A stretch of DNA of 64,000 nucleotides from Ailurus styani (GCA_002007465.1 LNAC01000003.1:10837142-10901141), one strand, 5' to 3'; numbered from the stretch's first letter, positions 45,294-57,773 are shown. The notes: generated from the letters alone by a model not told the origin. Program-made: numbers and translations.

Positions 45294-45560
45294 GCTACAG
45301 AAACCAAAGTAGGAAGAATTCTGGAAGAGGAAGGAATAAGTGTAAAGGTTCAAATACAAGAATGATGAATCTGATAAGAATAATTCCCAAGTTGCATTGT
45401 TAAGTGGATTAGGGGAGTGGAAAATGAAAAGATGCAGACAATGAGTATCATTTATTTCCAAAAGTTGGCTCTGAAGGATAATGGACATATAAAGCTTGTT
45501 AAAATGGGGATGTGATGGCACACTTGTATGCTACAGGGAATGATCTAGGACTGATGGAGA
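45294..45560 (-). repeat. L2-like fragment (antisense), right part
   Basis: 'aggaagaattctggaagaggaaggaataagtgtaaaggttc' matches the antisense L2 phrase 'agagcgttccaggcagagggaacagcaagtgcaaaggcc'. It is the continuation of the copy left of the SINE. Confidence 0.6.
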
Positions 45561-45879
45561 AATTGATGGTGTGGGAGGTCGTATCCATGGTAGGAGAATA
45601 TATCTGCTTCCAACTGGCAAGCTTGTCCAGCTTCTACAGCCTTACAGTTAGCTCTTTCTGTTAAGTTACTACACATCGTGCTTTCTCCCTAAACATTTGT
45701 ACTGGATTCTTTTTCATATTAGTGGGACCACCATTCTCATGTTTTTTGTTTGTTTTTTGGTTTTTGGTTCTTTTTGATCCAATTTCTGTAAGGATAGTAT
45801 TTGTTTATTCCCTTCATTCAATATTCGGTCAAGATCCCTTTTCTTTGCTACCTACAAATACACAGTAGCCTAGGCCTTT
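45561..45879. other. Unique or unassigned interval
   Basis: A GTTTTTTGTTTG-rich patch occurs at about 45738-45770. Otherwise nothing is recognised. Confidence 0.4.
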
Positions 45880-46570
45880 GTCATTTAAGTCATATCTATC
45901 TCCTTTTCCTATTAGTACTGTCACTTACTTGATTCAAGCTGTCATTACCCCTGGCCTGGGCTATCGTACAAATGGTCCTGTCTTTTTGTGGACTTCATTC
46001 CTCCAGTCCATTTATATACTGATTGCAGATCTCTTAATCAAAAGGCTTCACCAAATTCAAGTTAGCTGGAGACTCATTTCCTTTGAATCACTTGCTGCAT
46101 TTGATTGATTCTCTTTTTGACAAGTTTCTGGGATCACTCTTTTCTCTGTCTTCTTCTCTACCATTGTCCAAGTTTAGGACTCACAAGACAGTCAAAGTTT
46201 CATCACATAGCATTCACACTCTTCCATAAGTTTCCCTGTAACCAGCTTTTCCAGCCTGGTCTCTGCGTTTCGCTTTCTCCATTGTAAGTCCATTCACATG
46301 GAATCCCTGCTCTTTCCTCCAGCTATTTCTTGTACTTATCATTGTCCTAGTCTTTGTACTTACTCTCCACTTCTTTTCCCATCAAAACACCTCTTTCGGC
46401 ACTCAGATATTTTCAGTCCTTATTGACTTTACAAATTTTTAATTTTTTTCTCAATCATATGAATGTGGACTGCAAATTCAGTAGACTGCAAACTCAAGGT
46501 ATTTCTTATTATTCTTTATTTGGCCCATGAGCCCCCTTTCCAGCATTTAGTGCAATACTCAAGTGTCTGT
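45880..46570 (+). repeat. L2 LINE 3'-region fragment (sense)
   Basis: 'gtcattacccctggcctgggctatcgtacaaatggtcctgtc', 'ttttccagcctggtctctgcgtttc', 'acatggaatccctgctctttcctcc' and 'agcatttagtgcaatactcaa' follow sense L2 over its last several hundred bases. Frames of 76 and 60 codons here are repeat-derived. Confidence 0.6.
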
Positions 46571-49500
46571 TGATTTCAATTGCCTCACCATTTTCAAAAT
46601 GCTTCTGGGTTTATGCCACTGTAATATATAATTTTCAAATTATGTGTTGTTCTTTTAACATAAGCAATTATCTTTTTTTATTTACTGGCCCCAGTTGCTT
46701 CTGACACATATTATACACCTTCTAAATTCAAGTTACTGTGTTGGAAGCTTGTAATATCAGAAACCAACCAAATATAAAGAAGTAGAATATATTTTCTCTA
46801 TGTGGGAAATCTAAAAGAAAGAGAAGTCTACAACAGGGTCATATAATAGTTTTACTTATCTTCATGGTCAATTTTGATCTCTGCATATCTAATCTGATTG
46901 ATTGCTGCCTCATCAACTAATACATCTGAAAATTCCAAGTCAATAATATCGTGAACAGTTCAGTAATGTCAATGGGATGAAACCTATGTGTACTGTATTT
47001 GGAAGGTGATTTAAATAACATGAAAGAGTAATTCTTGCTGTATTTTCTTTGGGAGTTCTGTGGGTTATAGGTAACTTATGTGAAGCAGTTGTGCATTGGT
47101 AAAGGCAGTGTGATTTACAAGAGCACACCATTCGGCCCTGGTGTCAGAGGACAAAGGCAACATCTGCTTCGTGGGCCTTCTGTGTTACAGAAGGAAGGAA
47201 ACACTGCTTGTCATTATATGTAAAAGAGCATGATCCAGTGCATGGAATGGCTATATTAGGGTCTAGGAGTTGATGGGAATTTAACTGTATTCCAAAGTTT
47301 AATATAATATTGGCATAACACTTTTGCAGTGCTGTTCCATATTATGTATAAACTTTGCTATTTTAAATACTATTTCAGAACTGTAGCCAAATTGTAAATA
47401 AGTATTTATATAGGCTTTTATGTTTTAAATTAGTATTATATATAATCTGATGCTTATATTAAATTTAGAAAAGAAAATGTGAGCAAATTAATTCTCATTA
47501 TTTAATTTAAATCTGTTTATTTTCTCAAGAAAAATAATACTTAAAGGAAACTAAAACTCACTGGGCTCTTAACATCTATATACAAGACAAGATACATGTT
47601 AGTGAATCCTCTTAGTGTATACATACAGGTATGAGTTAATATTTGTGCAATTTAAAAATATGGAGACTGTATTTGTGTTTCTGTTTTTAAAAAAATTAAA
47701 AGAAACTTGGGTTTTATAAATATTCCTGAAGAAAGTCCTTGTAGATTATAGTCAAATTCGTTCTGAGTTTGGCATTTGCTCCTTATAGCCTAACTAGGGA
47801 GAGGACCATTAGCTTTCTTGGAGCTTTGGGACCTTGGGCTTTTGCCTTTGGAAATTAAATATTTAATATTGCTTTGTCTAGGCTGGCTTTGAACAGGATC
47901 CTTCCTTCATTCCAAGGCAATGTCAAAATTCATAGAAGAGCAACAACTCATATTGTCTACTGAAATCAAACCTGACTCCTACCCCCTCCCTTCTCCCACT
48001 TCTGCCCTTGGGATTGTGACATCATTACCATCTCAGAAACCCTGGGGTGGTTGTTCATGTTAAAATGAAGTGAGATTAGGGTTCTAGGAGAGAGCAGTCA
48101 AATATTTGAGTACTAATCATGCCTGGATGTCTGTTATTACTTTTCCAACAGTGGAATTCTTTTGGCTTCAAGATGATATTGCAGTCATTTCATGTGAATG
48201 TGGACAGAGAATAATACAATTAGGTGAATCACAGAGACAATCTGCTTTTTAGAGCATTCTTTGAAATGAAAGATGCATCTATTTAAAGGTTATCTAGCAT
48301 ATGAAAGGGACATTTATCCCCCAAGGAGGGAAGGAAACTACTTAAAGGGAATAGACTTTTATTAATATTTTTCAATTAAATGTTACAATCTCTTTATCAT
48401 TTTTTCTTTTGTAATTTTCATGTTGACCTATGTAAGTGCTTTGTCCGTGTAACACTCGCTCTTCTGGGCAAGTCATCAGATGGGATGAGTTTATTGAAAA
48501 AGAAACAGAATTAAAAATTCAATGACAAAGGTTCAAATAGTGTCTGTTTAGAGCTTATCTTCTCAATGTCAGGGCTTTCATGGTTATTGGTTAGGGACTT
48601 TTGGGATTGGTTCCTTGATGCTCAGGAGGATGATGTCAACATCAAGGGAAGAAGTGACCTTACTTCAATTCTGGGGGTTTCTGATGATTGCTTGTATTTA
48701 AGTATGACGGCTATATATTTTTTCCACTGTAACATTTAAAAGTTATGCATTTTTGTGATTGAAGTATTACAATTAGAAAAGACAGAATAGCTCAATCAGA
48801 CAAAATGGAAAGAGCTGTTATTATGACTTCTCCCCCCCAAAAAAAATGACCACTGGAGAAACAATGAATGACTTTATATCACATTTGGGTAGATTTTATA
48901 ATCTATTAAGATAATATGTAAATAAATTTCACTAAAATATACAATATATTTAGGAGAAAAGATGTAATATGTAGAAGTGATGATTAGATATGAAAAATAA
49001 AATAGTGTAAATACTAATTTTTAATCTAAAAATGAAAAAATGTTCTATGACCAGAAAGGTTTTGTATAGCTCAAATCTTGTAAATTCAGTAATATGAAAG
49101 AAAATGCCAGTAATGGTGTGAGTAGAATTTATCTATAAAATATGAACTTGAACTAATAATTCTTTTATATATTCTTTTTTAAATGTAGTACTCAAATTGT
49201 GATAATTCTGTATCAGCAAAATCATTCAATTATATATTAAACAGAAAGTTCCAGAGATTTAAGAATATTTTTAAAAGCATTTCTATCATGCTTTCTGCCA
49301 AAATTAAGATGTGATTCAAAAGCATTCATTTGGATAGTTAACCTTCTTTCTGCTAGACAAATCTGGTACTAGCATTCAGTGCCTTTTTGATACCACTTGC
49401 CCCTGAGAACAAAGTCTGTATCACTATTACTACTTTCCATTTGGTTATTTTTATTGAGAATACTTAGGGCTTAAGAATGTCTTTCAGTAATCTTTTAAAA

Positions 49501-50774
49501 TTAAAATAAATTTGAATAAAAATATTATTCCAGTGAAGAACATGTACTGTATTTCTAAAAAAATTATTTTAATTCTAATTTCAGCCATATATTTTATTCA
49601 GTTTTCTTTTTCAGAAACATATTTCATTTAGTAGACTAAAGATACTATTACTCATTATCATATTTTTTCATCTTTTTCTAAGACAAGAACTTGTTAAATT
49701 TGGACCTTTTTAGGCAAATAGGGCTCCTTCGCCATCAACAAGTACTTTTTGCTGCAATGTATTCAATATCTACTGTGTATAATGTGGAAGTAGCCTAGTG
49801 ACATAAACCTTTTACACTGGAATAATCTCGTTTTCTCTTCTAGTGCAGATAGAAGAGGTAGCAGATATCTTGAAAAGTATATAGTGTTTTGATTAAAATT
49901 TTATATTTTTTGCAGACTTCAGGAAATATTCATATTTCTAGTGAAGATGGGAATACTACTCTACTCAGAACAGGGATATGAGAACAAAAGAGATGTGTTT
50001 AAGGAAACTGTAGACTATACATAGCAGCCCAGACCTCACATAAAATTGTAAACAAACACACAGAACACAAATAAAAATGAACATCAGATTCTAGTACTTC
50101 TAAATTTCAGCTACAACTCTATTTAGAAATTTTCTTTGATTTTTCTTTGTGTCTGATGATTAGCCGAGAGATCAGGGATGATTGGCAGGTATAACAATTC
50201 AAATGAAAATATCTCACAAACTCTACATAAGCATCTCTTGATAAATAGTTTTGACAAATGAATAAATAAACGGCTTCTAGCTTTATGCAGAAATCTCTGT
50301 ACTCTGTACATATTTGAGCTTTTGTGTATCAACTGGCCTCTTGCAGACAGATTCACTAGATGTTTCACTGGTTGTCATAAAACAGTAATAGTCAAATATC
50401 AAAGACCGGATGAGGTGAATTATTTACAAAGTTCTATGCACTTTTAAGTCAGATTTGAACTCTGCGACGCCCTCTCAGTCTGGTGGAATAGAAGCACTTG
50501 TGAAAAATTACACTTTTTTTTTTTTTTGGAGTGGTACAAACAGAATAATGATCTCATCTTCCTATTTCTAACTTTGACTCACCCCATAAAGTGCACAAAT
50601 CAAAAAGTAAAATGATTATCGTAAGGAAACAAATTTTATTTCAGTTTTCTTGTTTCCTGCCAATTCAGCTTCTGCTATGGAAAGAGAACATTATTTTCAA
50701 TAAAACTTTCTATTTTAGATGTCTTTCTGTAATTCCTCTACCTGACGGGAATGATGCGAATAAACAAAAACAGT
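46571..50774. other. Longest repeat-poor interval, no gene
   Basis: 4.2 kb in which I recognise no SINE, LINE, LTR or gene. It is strongly AT-rich. A C-rich patch (ACCCCCTCCCTTCTCCCACT) lies at about 47981-48000. The 81-codon minus-strand frame at 50123-50368 and the 63-codon frame at 46940-47131 have no domain. The low repeat content is notable but not explained. Confidence 0.45.
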
Positions 50775-50960
50775 AAGCCCTCTCCATTTGACTTTCATAA
50801 GATTAGAGGTAAATCGTTATGGATCCCAATCGACAGAGGAGAAAATTGGGGTACAGACAAGTTAAGTCAGGTGGCAGGCTCACACAGGAAATAAATAGTG
50901 GCTCTGCTCATATAAAAACATCCATCTTCTGACCTCTAATTCAGGGCTCTCCACAACTGC
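50775..50960 (-). repeat. MIR SINE (antisense)
   Basis: 'aatcgacagaggagaaaattggggtacagacaagttaagtcaggtggcaggctcacacagg' and 'tctgacctctaattcagggctct' follow antisense MIR. Confidence 0.7.
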
Positions 50961-51510
50961 AGTGTGATTAATCAATACCAGGAAGCAAACTAAGTATCAA
51001 GCAAAGATCATCCATTTGTATCAGTCTTCCCTTTATGTGATTAGAATCTAAAATAACAAGTGCATAAGGAATCAAAAGTTGAAAGCTTTGCCTATTTCAG
51101 GGACTGGTGAGCAGATTTGACAATAAACAGACATGTACCACGCCCAAGTCGGTGAACTCTTTTGTAGATATTTTGCTAACGTGTGGAAAATAAACTCTTT
51201 TAGCAACTTCTTTTGATTTCCTTGTATTTTATACTAAGAGAACACTCAAATACATGCTGAAATATGTATTGCCTTATGGATTGCAGTTGGCAGGGGCTGT
51301 TAGTGTTAAAGATTCACACATTGCAAGTAAGATTGGATACATTTATATTTATGTCAGAGGGGGAAAAAGAAAGAAAGAAACAAAACGGTTACTTAAAATG
51401 TAACCAAAAGGCAAAATCTTGGCATTTGGCCAGAGAGATGGCCACTTCCTTCCTTGTGAGGTTCCTTTTTCTTGAGCTCCATTTTCTAATGAAAGTTTGC
51501 AAGCAAAAAT
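50961..51510. other. Unique interval
   Basis: No gene or repeat is recognised. Confidence 0.4.
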
Positions 51511-51590
<80 letters not shown>

Positions 51591-51592
51591 TT
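51511..51592. repeat. (TTTC)n microsatellite, about 20 units, almost pure
   Basis: Uninterrupted TTTC units. Long frames reading FFLSFFLS (plus) and KERKKERK (minus, two frames) are translations of the repeat and not genes. The purity and length predict high length polymorphism. Confidence 0.99.
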
Positions 51593-52855
51593 GTGAGATA
51601 CATTCTGCTTTACCATCTTTGCCTGAAAGGAAAAGATAATTATTTAGACAAAGCAATTTAAATCTAAGGTGTGGTAAGTTTTTTTAGTAGGGAAGCAAAC
51701 ACTTCCTCGATGCTGTTGTTATCCTGAATATATTCTCTTTTGCAGTTTACTGAAGTAATTTCTCCAGTGTGTGGGAAGTTCCCATGCATCCAGCTTTGCT
51801 ATAGATATGACATTATATCAACAGTGACACGACTTGTTTACAAGAGGGTGGTATAAACAGCAAATGTTCTTCCTTAAAACAGCTTTCTTGTTGAATTTCA
51901 ACAGAAAAGTAGAATAAATGTAGAAGGAAGAACAGAAGGGGATAATCTTTAACATGTAGAGTAAATTCTAAGGCAGAGGAGAGAGCAGCTGATGGTATCC
52001 TTATGTGTTTGCCTTTAAAAAATATATTATTACCAAGTCTACTGCCTTCTTTTTCATTTTTAATGAAGGACGTTCAAATTGTATGCAGTTTTCAATGTAG
52101 AAGGTAATATATGGCTTATTGTAGTGGGCCTTAATATTGCAAGATATGGCCTGGCTTCAAATTAATTGGATGAAAGTAGAAACATCAAATGGGGTTGGGG
52201 GGCTATGTAGAGAGAGAGAGAGAGAGAAAGAAGGAGTGCCCCAACACCTCCTCCAACCTGGCCTAACCAACTTTCTGATGTGGGATGTTGCAGTAGACAC
52301 TCTCTGAAGGAATTCTAGCTATAACAAAAGCCCTTCTCATCTTTTTGACCTTGGTTTAACCTTATTTCTTTTCCTAGAAATAAAAATGATTTGCAGAGCA
52401 CATTTCAGATCCTACCTTATCATATTGCAAAATATTAATTTATTTCTCACACGAGAAGTATTATTTAGCACAATAGAACCAGATACAAATAAAATAAGCT
52501 ACATTTTAGTCCATTCAGTCATCATTGGGATTATCATTGCTAGCTGGTACCCTGGTACTGACCTACATGATTATAATTCCTAGCACTTGGGGAGCCTTAA
52601 GAGAAGCTGTAGGAACACCCTGATCTGGAGGGAAAGTACTCTGCCAGAGTTCTCTGGAGCTGGGCGTGAAGGCTGTTGCAAGTCGCTCAGATGTTAGTCC
52701 ACAAGAGAGCATCATCAGGGTAAAATGGAATAAATATTCTGTATACAATATCTTGGCTTTGCTAGTCTGTTACTGCCAGGTTCCTTGGGAGATGCCTTTG
52801 TGCTTCATGAAACTATGGAGTAATTACAGGTGTATAGTACATGGCTTTTGACATT
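51593..52855. other. Unique interval
   Basis: A (GA)n run lies at about 52209-52230. The complex section at 52540-52840 has overlapping frames of about 61 codons on both strands without domains. No gene is recognised. Confidence 0.4.
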
Positions 52856-52955
52856 AACATACTTGAGCTTGAACTCCAGCTCTGAATCTCTATTTTCTGA
52901 TTTATAACACGGGTTAATATTGCCTCCTCTAAGAATGTTTTAATATTAATGCATT
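52856..52955 (+). repeat. MIR fragment (sense), interrupted by L1
   Basis: 'cttgagcttgaactccagctctgaatctc' followed by 'tattttctgatttataacacgggttaatattgcctcctctaag' matches MIR with an internal deletion. It stops where the L1 begins. Confidence 0.6.
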
Positions 52956-53737
52956 AGAAAATACAAATCAAAACTGTGAGATATCACCTCACACCTGTCA
53001 GAATGGTTAAAATGAACAATACAAGAAACAACAGGTGTTGGCAAGGATGTGGAGAAAGGGGAACCCTCTTGCACTGTTGGTAGGAATGCAAACTGGTACA
53101 GCCACTGTGGAAAGCAGTATGGAGGGTCCTCCAAAAGATAAAAATAGAACTACATTACAATCTAGTAATTTTACTACTAGGTTTTTACCCAAGGACTACA
53201 AAAATACTATTTCAGGGATACATGTACTCTGATGTTTATAGTGGTATTATCCCTAAGAGCCAAATTATGGAAACAGACCAAGGTCCCCTCCACTGATGAA
53301 TGGATAAAGAAGAGGTGGTATGTATGTATATACAATGAAATATTACTCAGCCATAAAAAAGAATAAAATCTTGCTATTTGCAATGACATGGATGGAGTTT
53401 TATGCTAATTAAAATAAGTTAGTCAAAAACAAATACTGTATAATCTCACTCATGTGGAAATTAAGAAACAAAACAAACAAACGGGGTGGGGGAGAGAGAG
53501 GAGGACAAACCAAGAAACAGACTAAGTATAAAGAACAAACTGATGGTTACTGGAGGGGAGGTGGGTGGGGGATTGGGTAACTGATGGTTACCAGGGGTGG
53601 GGGAGATGGGGATGAGGGAGGGCACTTGTTGTCATGAGCACCAGGTGTTGTATGGAAGTGCTGAATCACTATATTGTACACCTGAAACTAACATTACATT
53701 GTATGCTAACTCACTGGAATATAAATTAAAAAAAAAA
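52956..53737 (+). mobile_element. 5'-truncated L1 (ORF2 C-terminal end plus 3' UTR)
   Basis: Sense L1 of about 780 bp. Translated in one frame it gives the conserved ORF2 C-terminal block ([15 protein letters not shown], then [10 protein letters not shown]). A TAG stop interrupts it inside the CW-x-EC motif (about 53080), and further stops follow, so it is dead. The 3' UTR has a G-rich tract with two G-quadruplex patterns (53555-53577 and 53594-53618). It ends 'acacctgaaactaacattacattgtatgctaactc' and an A-run at 53728-53737. Frames of 60-96 codons within it are L1 debris. Confidence 0.95.
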
Positions 53738-54059
53738 TTTATAGTACTTTCAATACTTTTAATCCCAAGGCAAATGCCAGTTGTCATTGTTACGGGAGAT
53801 GAGTCAGTGGTTTCCCCAGCAATTTCTTCAAAGCCTGGTCTCTACACTCCAGCTGAAAACTCCTTGAAGCAAAGAAACACATTCTGAAATGTAGTTGTGT
53901 TTTTTATCGTACCCAACATACACATGTTGGGACTTCAAAATTGGATTGCTTCCTGGTATTCAAGTATCCAAATTCCTTGGAGCCACAGTAGTAAATTAGT
54001 GACAAAACAATAGTGGTTGTATCATTGTGATATGTGTAATTGCTCGTGTTTTTTTCTTT
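53738..54059. other. Unique interval
   Basis: No gene or repeat is recognised. Confidence 0.4.
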
Positions 54060-54500
54060 TTAACATTTATTAAGTCCCTGATATGTATAAGGCCTCAGGC
54101 TAAATGCCTTAGGTTATGTAAGAATAAATAAGGTCTCTTTCCCCCCAATAAAGGCAGCTAGTAGACAAAGTAGATATCCCTAGTGGAGAAAATTAGTTAA
54201 CATATGAAGCAGAATAAATAAATTAATTAAGTGCTAATTAATAGATGAACAAGACACATATTGTAAAAAATCAGAAAGAAAAATAATTCCTTATGATGGT
54301 GTGGGCGAAAGACGGTGAAAATCAACTTTTTGGACATAGGTAGGATTGGAATAGTTTGTGAGACAAAAACGCAGATAAGAAGCTGTATAACCTGAAGAAA
54401 AGCAGGGATCCATAAATATCACTGGGTTTGTCTAAGGGATTATTAGTAGGATGGATGGAGATGCTAAAATGCAGAGTGAGGCCTCTTCCACAAATCTTTT
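54060..54500 (-). repeat. L2-like fragment (antisense)
   Basis: 'catttattaagtccctgatatgtataaggcctcaggctaaatgcc', a tail with 'aagaataaataaggtctctttcc' and 'gtagacaaagtagatatccctagtgg' keep the antisense L2 order with heavy divergence. Confidence 0.5.
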
Positions 54501-54739
54501 TATTTTTTTCTTAGCTTTATTTCCAGACACTGATGGAGATGTTTTTGGGAAATCCAGCTTAAGTACTTGTGAACAAATGAGTAAAAACTTGTTTTTATAT
54601 GAAATATAAAAATTTAAATTTAATAAAACCTTTGGACTAATTTTACCTCATTTGTGGTTACAGATATATTTCTGTTTTGATTTAAAATGATGAGGATGAT
54701 GGCTAAAAATAAAATGAACCAAGTTTTATGCATATTGCA

Positions 54740-55420
54740 TTTTAACAAGTTGGATGTCTCATTGGAATGCACTGCCTTCTTGCTCCACATTTATTTTTGG
54801 AATTTAATAAGGCGCCTGTCATATCTGCCTCAAGGCTAAAAAACATCATGGGGGAGAAATCCAAAGTACTGTCATGTTTGAGTGACATGGAGCCAATTTT
54901 ATTTTATTTCCTTTTCATGGGAGGGTGGCTGAAATTAGTGGGCTCACTTCGGAAAGGCACCGCTATACCATCTGTTCTAAAGGCCTTGTGCTGGTTAACT
55001 GGTAATGACATTGACCAGTGACATTTGTCAGGTGGATTTGACTCAGAATACCGGTAGAGGACTTTCATTAAAAAATTAATTCTGTGCATTGTGCTGCAAA
55101 GCTCATTCTCATGATAGATTCTGGTAGAGTGCCACATATTTCCAGAAGTGGGTCTCATTACCTGAGAAACTTGGGAAGGTAATAACTTCTTTATTTCTTC
55201 TTTGTGCTCCCAGAGCACATAATTAACATGCTGACTCATTTAGCTCAGCTCTCCTTAGGATGAAGCCGTGTGAATACGATGGAGATTTCAGAGAAACTGT
55301 GGCAAACAACCACAGGTTCTGATTGTCATAAAGGCTGAGGGGAAAACTCAGCCATTTGCTGCTGCCTTTCTCTTTAGCTGATGTTTTGTACGATGTGGCT
55401 TTTAAAAATAGAACCATAAT
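54740..55420. promoter_or_regulatory. Candidate conserved non-coding element with AP-1/MAF-type sites
   Basis: This is one of the most complex repeat-free blocks in the window. It has TGACTCA at 55039-55045, and TGCTGACTCA at 55229-55238 (an exact NF-E2/MAF half-site consensus) just after ATAATTAAC. Homeodomain-like TCATTAAAAAATTAATTC lies at about 55068. Open frames of 84 aa (plus) and 111 aa (minus) cross the block, but they overlap on opposite strands and carry no domain, so coding is unlikely. Enhancer identity is inferred. Confidence 0.38.
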
Positions 55421-56159
55421 ATGTTAGGATTGAAATGGGACCATGATATCTTAAAGAATTTTAAGTTAGACCTGGTATCACAGAAGGATCTTGCTATTTC
55501 TGAGTTATTTATAAAGTTGGGAATCATAGTTAGCTGAACGATCTGGCTGAGGCATAAAATAAATTATGTACCATTCAGTAGGTATGCTGTTGTAATAACT
55601 GGGATACGTACTGGGTTTTGCTAATTAAATCAGAGTTAAGGTTCATTTTTTTGGTAGTCGCTATGGGCAAGTAAGTCAAATGATGTGAACTTAAAACTTA
55701 TGAACATAGTACTATTAAGTCAAATGGTATGTACTGTGAACAAAGTCAATTATTTGTAACTAGTAAGCCCTGCTTACCTTCATTATTTGGAATTTCCTGT
55801 CTCTTGGGTAAACAGAAAAGGAATAGTGAATCTAAATGACTTTTTAATGAGTTTGCACCTTCCTGGGCACAAAGAGAGATCTATGAGTTTTTCCCTGAAT
55901 CCCAGGAGATCCCTGAGGTAGGACTAAAAATTGAGTTTGGCTTCGAATTACTGAGTATATATATTGATGTGTGTTGGATGGGTAGGTAAGAAGGGGAGAG
56001 GGGTGCTCTGTAGGCAAGTTTAACCCTGAGATTGTGTGGTTACCCTACCCCAACTCTGTGGGTTGGATCAATCCTTAGTTATACAGAAGATAATTTAGTG
56101 GGAAAGCCATATCTAAACTGTTCGATATTGAACCACCATGTAAGAATAAATGTGAAATG
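55421..56159. other. Unique interval
   Basis: No gene or repeat is recognised. Confidence 0.4.
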
Positions 56160-56640
56160 AGGTAGCAAAATAAGCTTAGCCCCATGGCACAGGTACTGCC
56201 CACTGCAGCATTCTCAAAGAAACATGAATCATGAGGCGCCAGTTGTCTTTTGACTCACTGGCACTCAGCATTTTATTTTTCTTTCCGATGGAACTCCAAG
56301 GCAATATTGTGTAGATTCCCGAAAACATTCTGAAAGCTATCAGGAAAGCAATTTAGCACTTTTTTGGTAAACAATGAATTCAATTTAAGTACATGCCATT
56401 CCTCAGAGAGACTATGCCTCTTGATTATAGCTGGGCCTCATCTTGTTATACACAAGGTATCTCTTGGGGGCATAATTTTTCATTCAGGGAAACAGGAAGA
56501 TATATTGGTGGTTTGATTTAAATGTTTATTTGCTTCCCCAAACACTTGATTGCTTAACTGGTCATTGACAACTGGTGCTGAAAGTCAAAGAGGGGTAGGG
56601 TGAATTATATTCAATTTAATAAAAGGTTTAAGGTAAATTC
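56160..56640. promoter_or_regulatory. Candidate conserved non-coding element
   Basis: Repeat-free complex sequence with TGACTCA at 56251-56257, GGTAAACAATGAATTCAATT (forkhead-like TAAACA), 'gatttaaatgtttatttgc' and 'cacttgattgcttaactgg' (NKX-like CACTTGA). No open frame of note overlaps it. Confidence 0.3.
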
Positions 56641-57344
56641 TCATGAAAAAAAATGGCGGCAACCTTTAAAATATTTCACTCCTAGTCAACAATGGCATTT
56701 ATTATCTGGGTGGTTATCTACCAAGAGATGAATCATTCTAAATAGATTGAAGTCTTTAGTCTGTGTCACTAAAGATCCTATGGTTGGAAATGCTTTATTT
56801 AACTTAAATGTATCACTAATGATGTTGCTGTGGAATTGTGTAATGCTATTCCCATGAGCAGCTCAGAATAGCTCTTAGGCTGTGAGTCTAGTCTGTATTC
56901 CTGGAGCTGGCAAGAGTAGGTTGTCATGGAGCTAGGGGAGAAATCAACAGACTCTATTTATGTTCTAGGTGAGAGGATACTGTCTTTTGGAAAATTTCAG
57001 ACTTTGGTTGTGCTTCAAGGGTTTCAATTTGAGTGCTTAACAGAGAATACTATGCACATGGGGGCGTGATGATGTTTGTGGATGGTGATGAGAGTGATTG
57101 AATACTCACATCTCAAATATGAGGCCAGTTGCCATCCTTTGATGACTTTCTCACACATACCTGGGCTCCTCTTTTTCTCTTCAGTAAGAGTAATTATGTT
57201 ACTTATAGAATATTTCCTCTACGACCAGAAATTCTGAGGTGATAGAATCATTTTCCTTGATAGGACTTTGGAGATGTTATGTGCTCTTTTTCCTTCGGAT
57301 TTTAGTGGGTTTTTTTCACCATTTCTGTAGCTTTTCAAGGGATC
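56641..57344. other. Unique interval
   Basis: No gene or repeat is recognised. The block is moderately complex (for example 'tatctgggtggttatctacc'). Confidence 0.4.
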
Positions 57345-57450
57345 CAACTGACCTAGATTTGAATTTCAGATCTGCCCCTTACTGTTTGGTGTTAAACAAC
57401 TAAATTTACTTTGTTAAATTAGTAATAACACTGTGAAAGAAAATTACTCA
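57345..57450 (+). repeat. MIR fragment (sense)
   Basis: 'ctgacctagatttgaatttcagatctgccccttactgtttggtgttaaacaac' matches the MIR B-box region and core ('ttcgaatcccagctctgccacttactagctgtgtg'). Confidence 0.65.
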
Positions 57451-57549
57451 GTAAGATGAGTTTGGGAGATTATTTGATAGAAGTGTTTCTGATACTTCTA
57501 TCCACCAATTTTATTCTCATAACTGTAAAGTATCTTTACCATTTTTTCT

Positions 57550-57757
57550 TTTTTTTCTTTTTTAAAGATTTTATTTATTTATTTGACACAGAGAGAGAGA
57601 TTACAAGTAGGCAGAGAGGCAGGCAGAGAGAGAGGAGAGTGGAGGAAGCAGGCTCCCTGCCAAGCAGAGAGCCCGATGCGGGCCTCGATCCCAGGACCCT
57701 GGGATCATGACCTGAGCCGAAGGCAGAGGCTTTAACCCACTGAGCCACCCAGGTGCC
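57550..57757 (-). repeat. Young Can-SINE (antisense) with target-site duplication
   Basis: AAAGATTTTATTTATTTATTT, GAGA segment, GGAAGCAGGCTCCCTGCC, GGCCTCGATCCCAGGACCCT and ACTGAGCCACCCAGGTGCCC are present. The exact 16-bp duplication CTTTACCATTTTTTCT lies at 57534-57549 and 57758-57773. Open frames on both strands (84 and 80 aa) are SINE-derived. Confidence 0.97.
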
Positions 57758-57773
57758 CTTTACCATTTTTTCT

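Noticed and set aside
51264..51616. Open frames with FFLS or KERK repeats
   Set aside because: They are translations of the (TTTC)n microsatellite, which lacks stops in several frames by composition.
52956..53737. Functional L1
   Set aside because: It is truncated to the last part of ORF2, has an in-frame stop within the CW-x-EC motif and further stops, and no 5' region.
54904..55239. 111-codon minus-strand open frame
   Set aside because: It overlaps an 84-codon frame on the opposite strand and candidate regulatory motifs. No domain is visible. A complex non-coding element explains the openness better.
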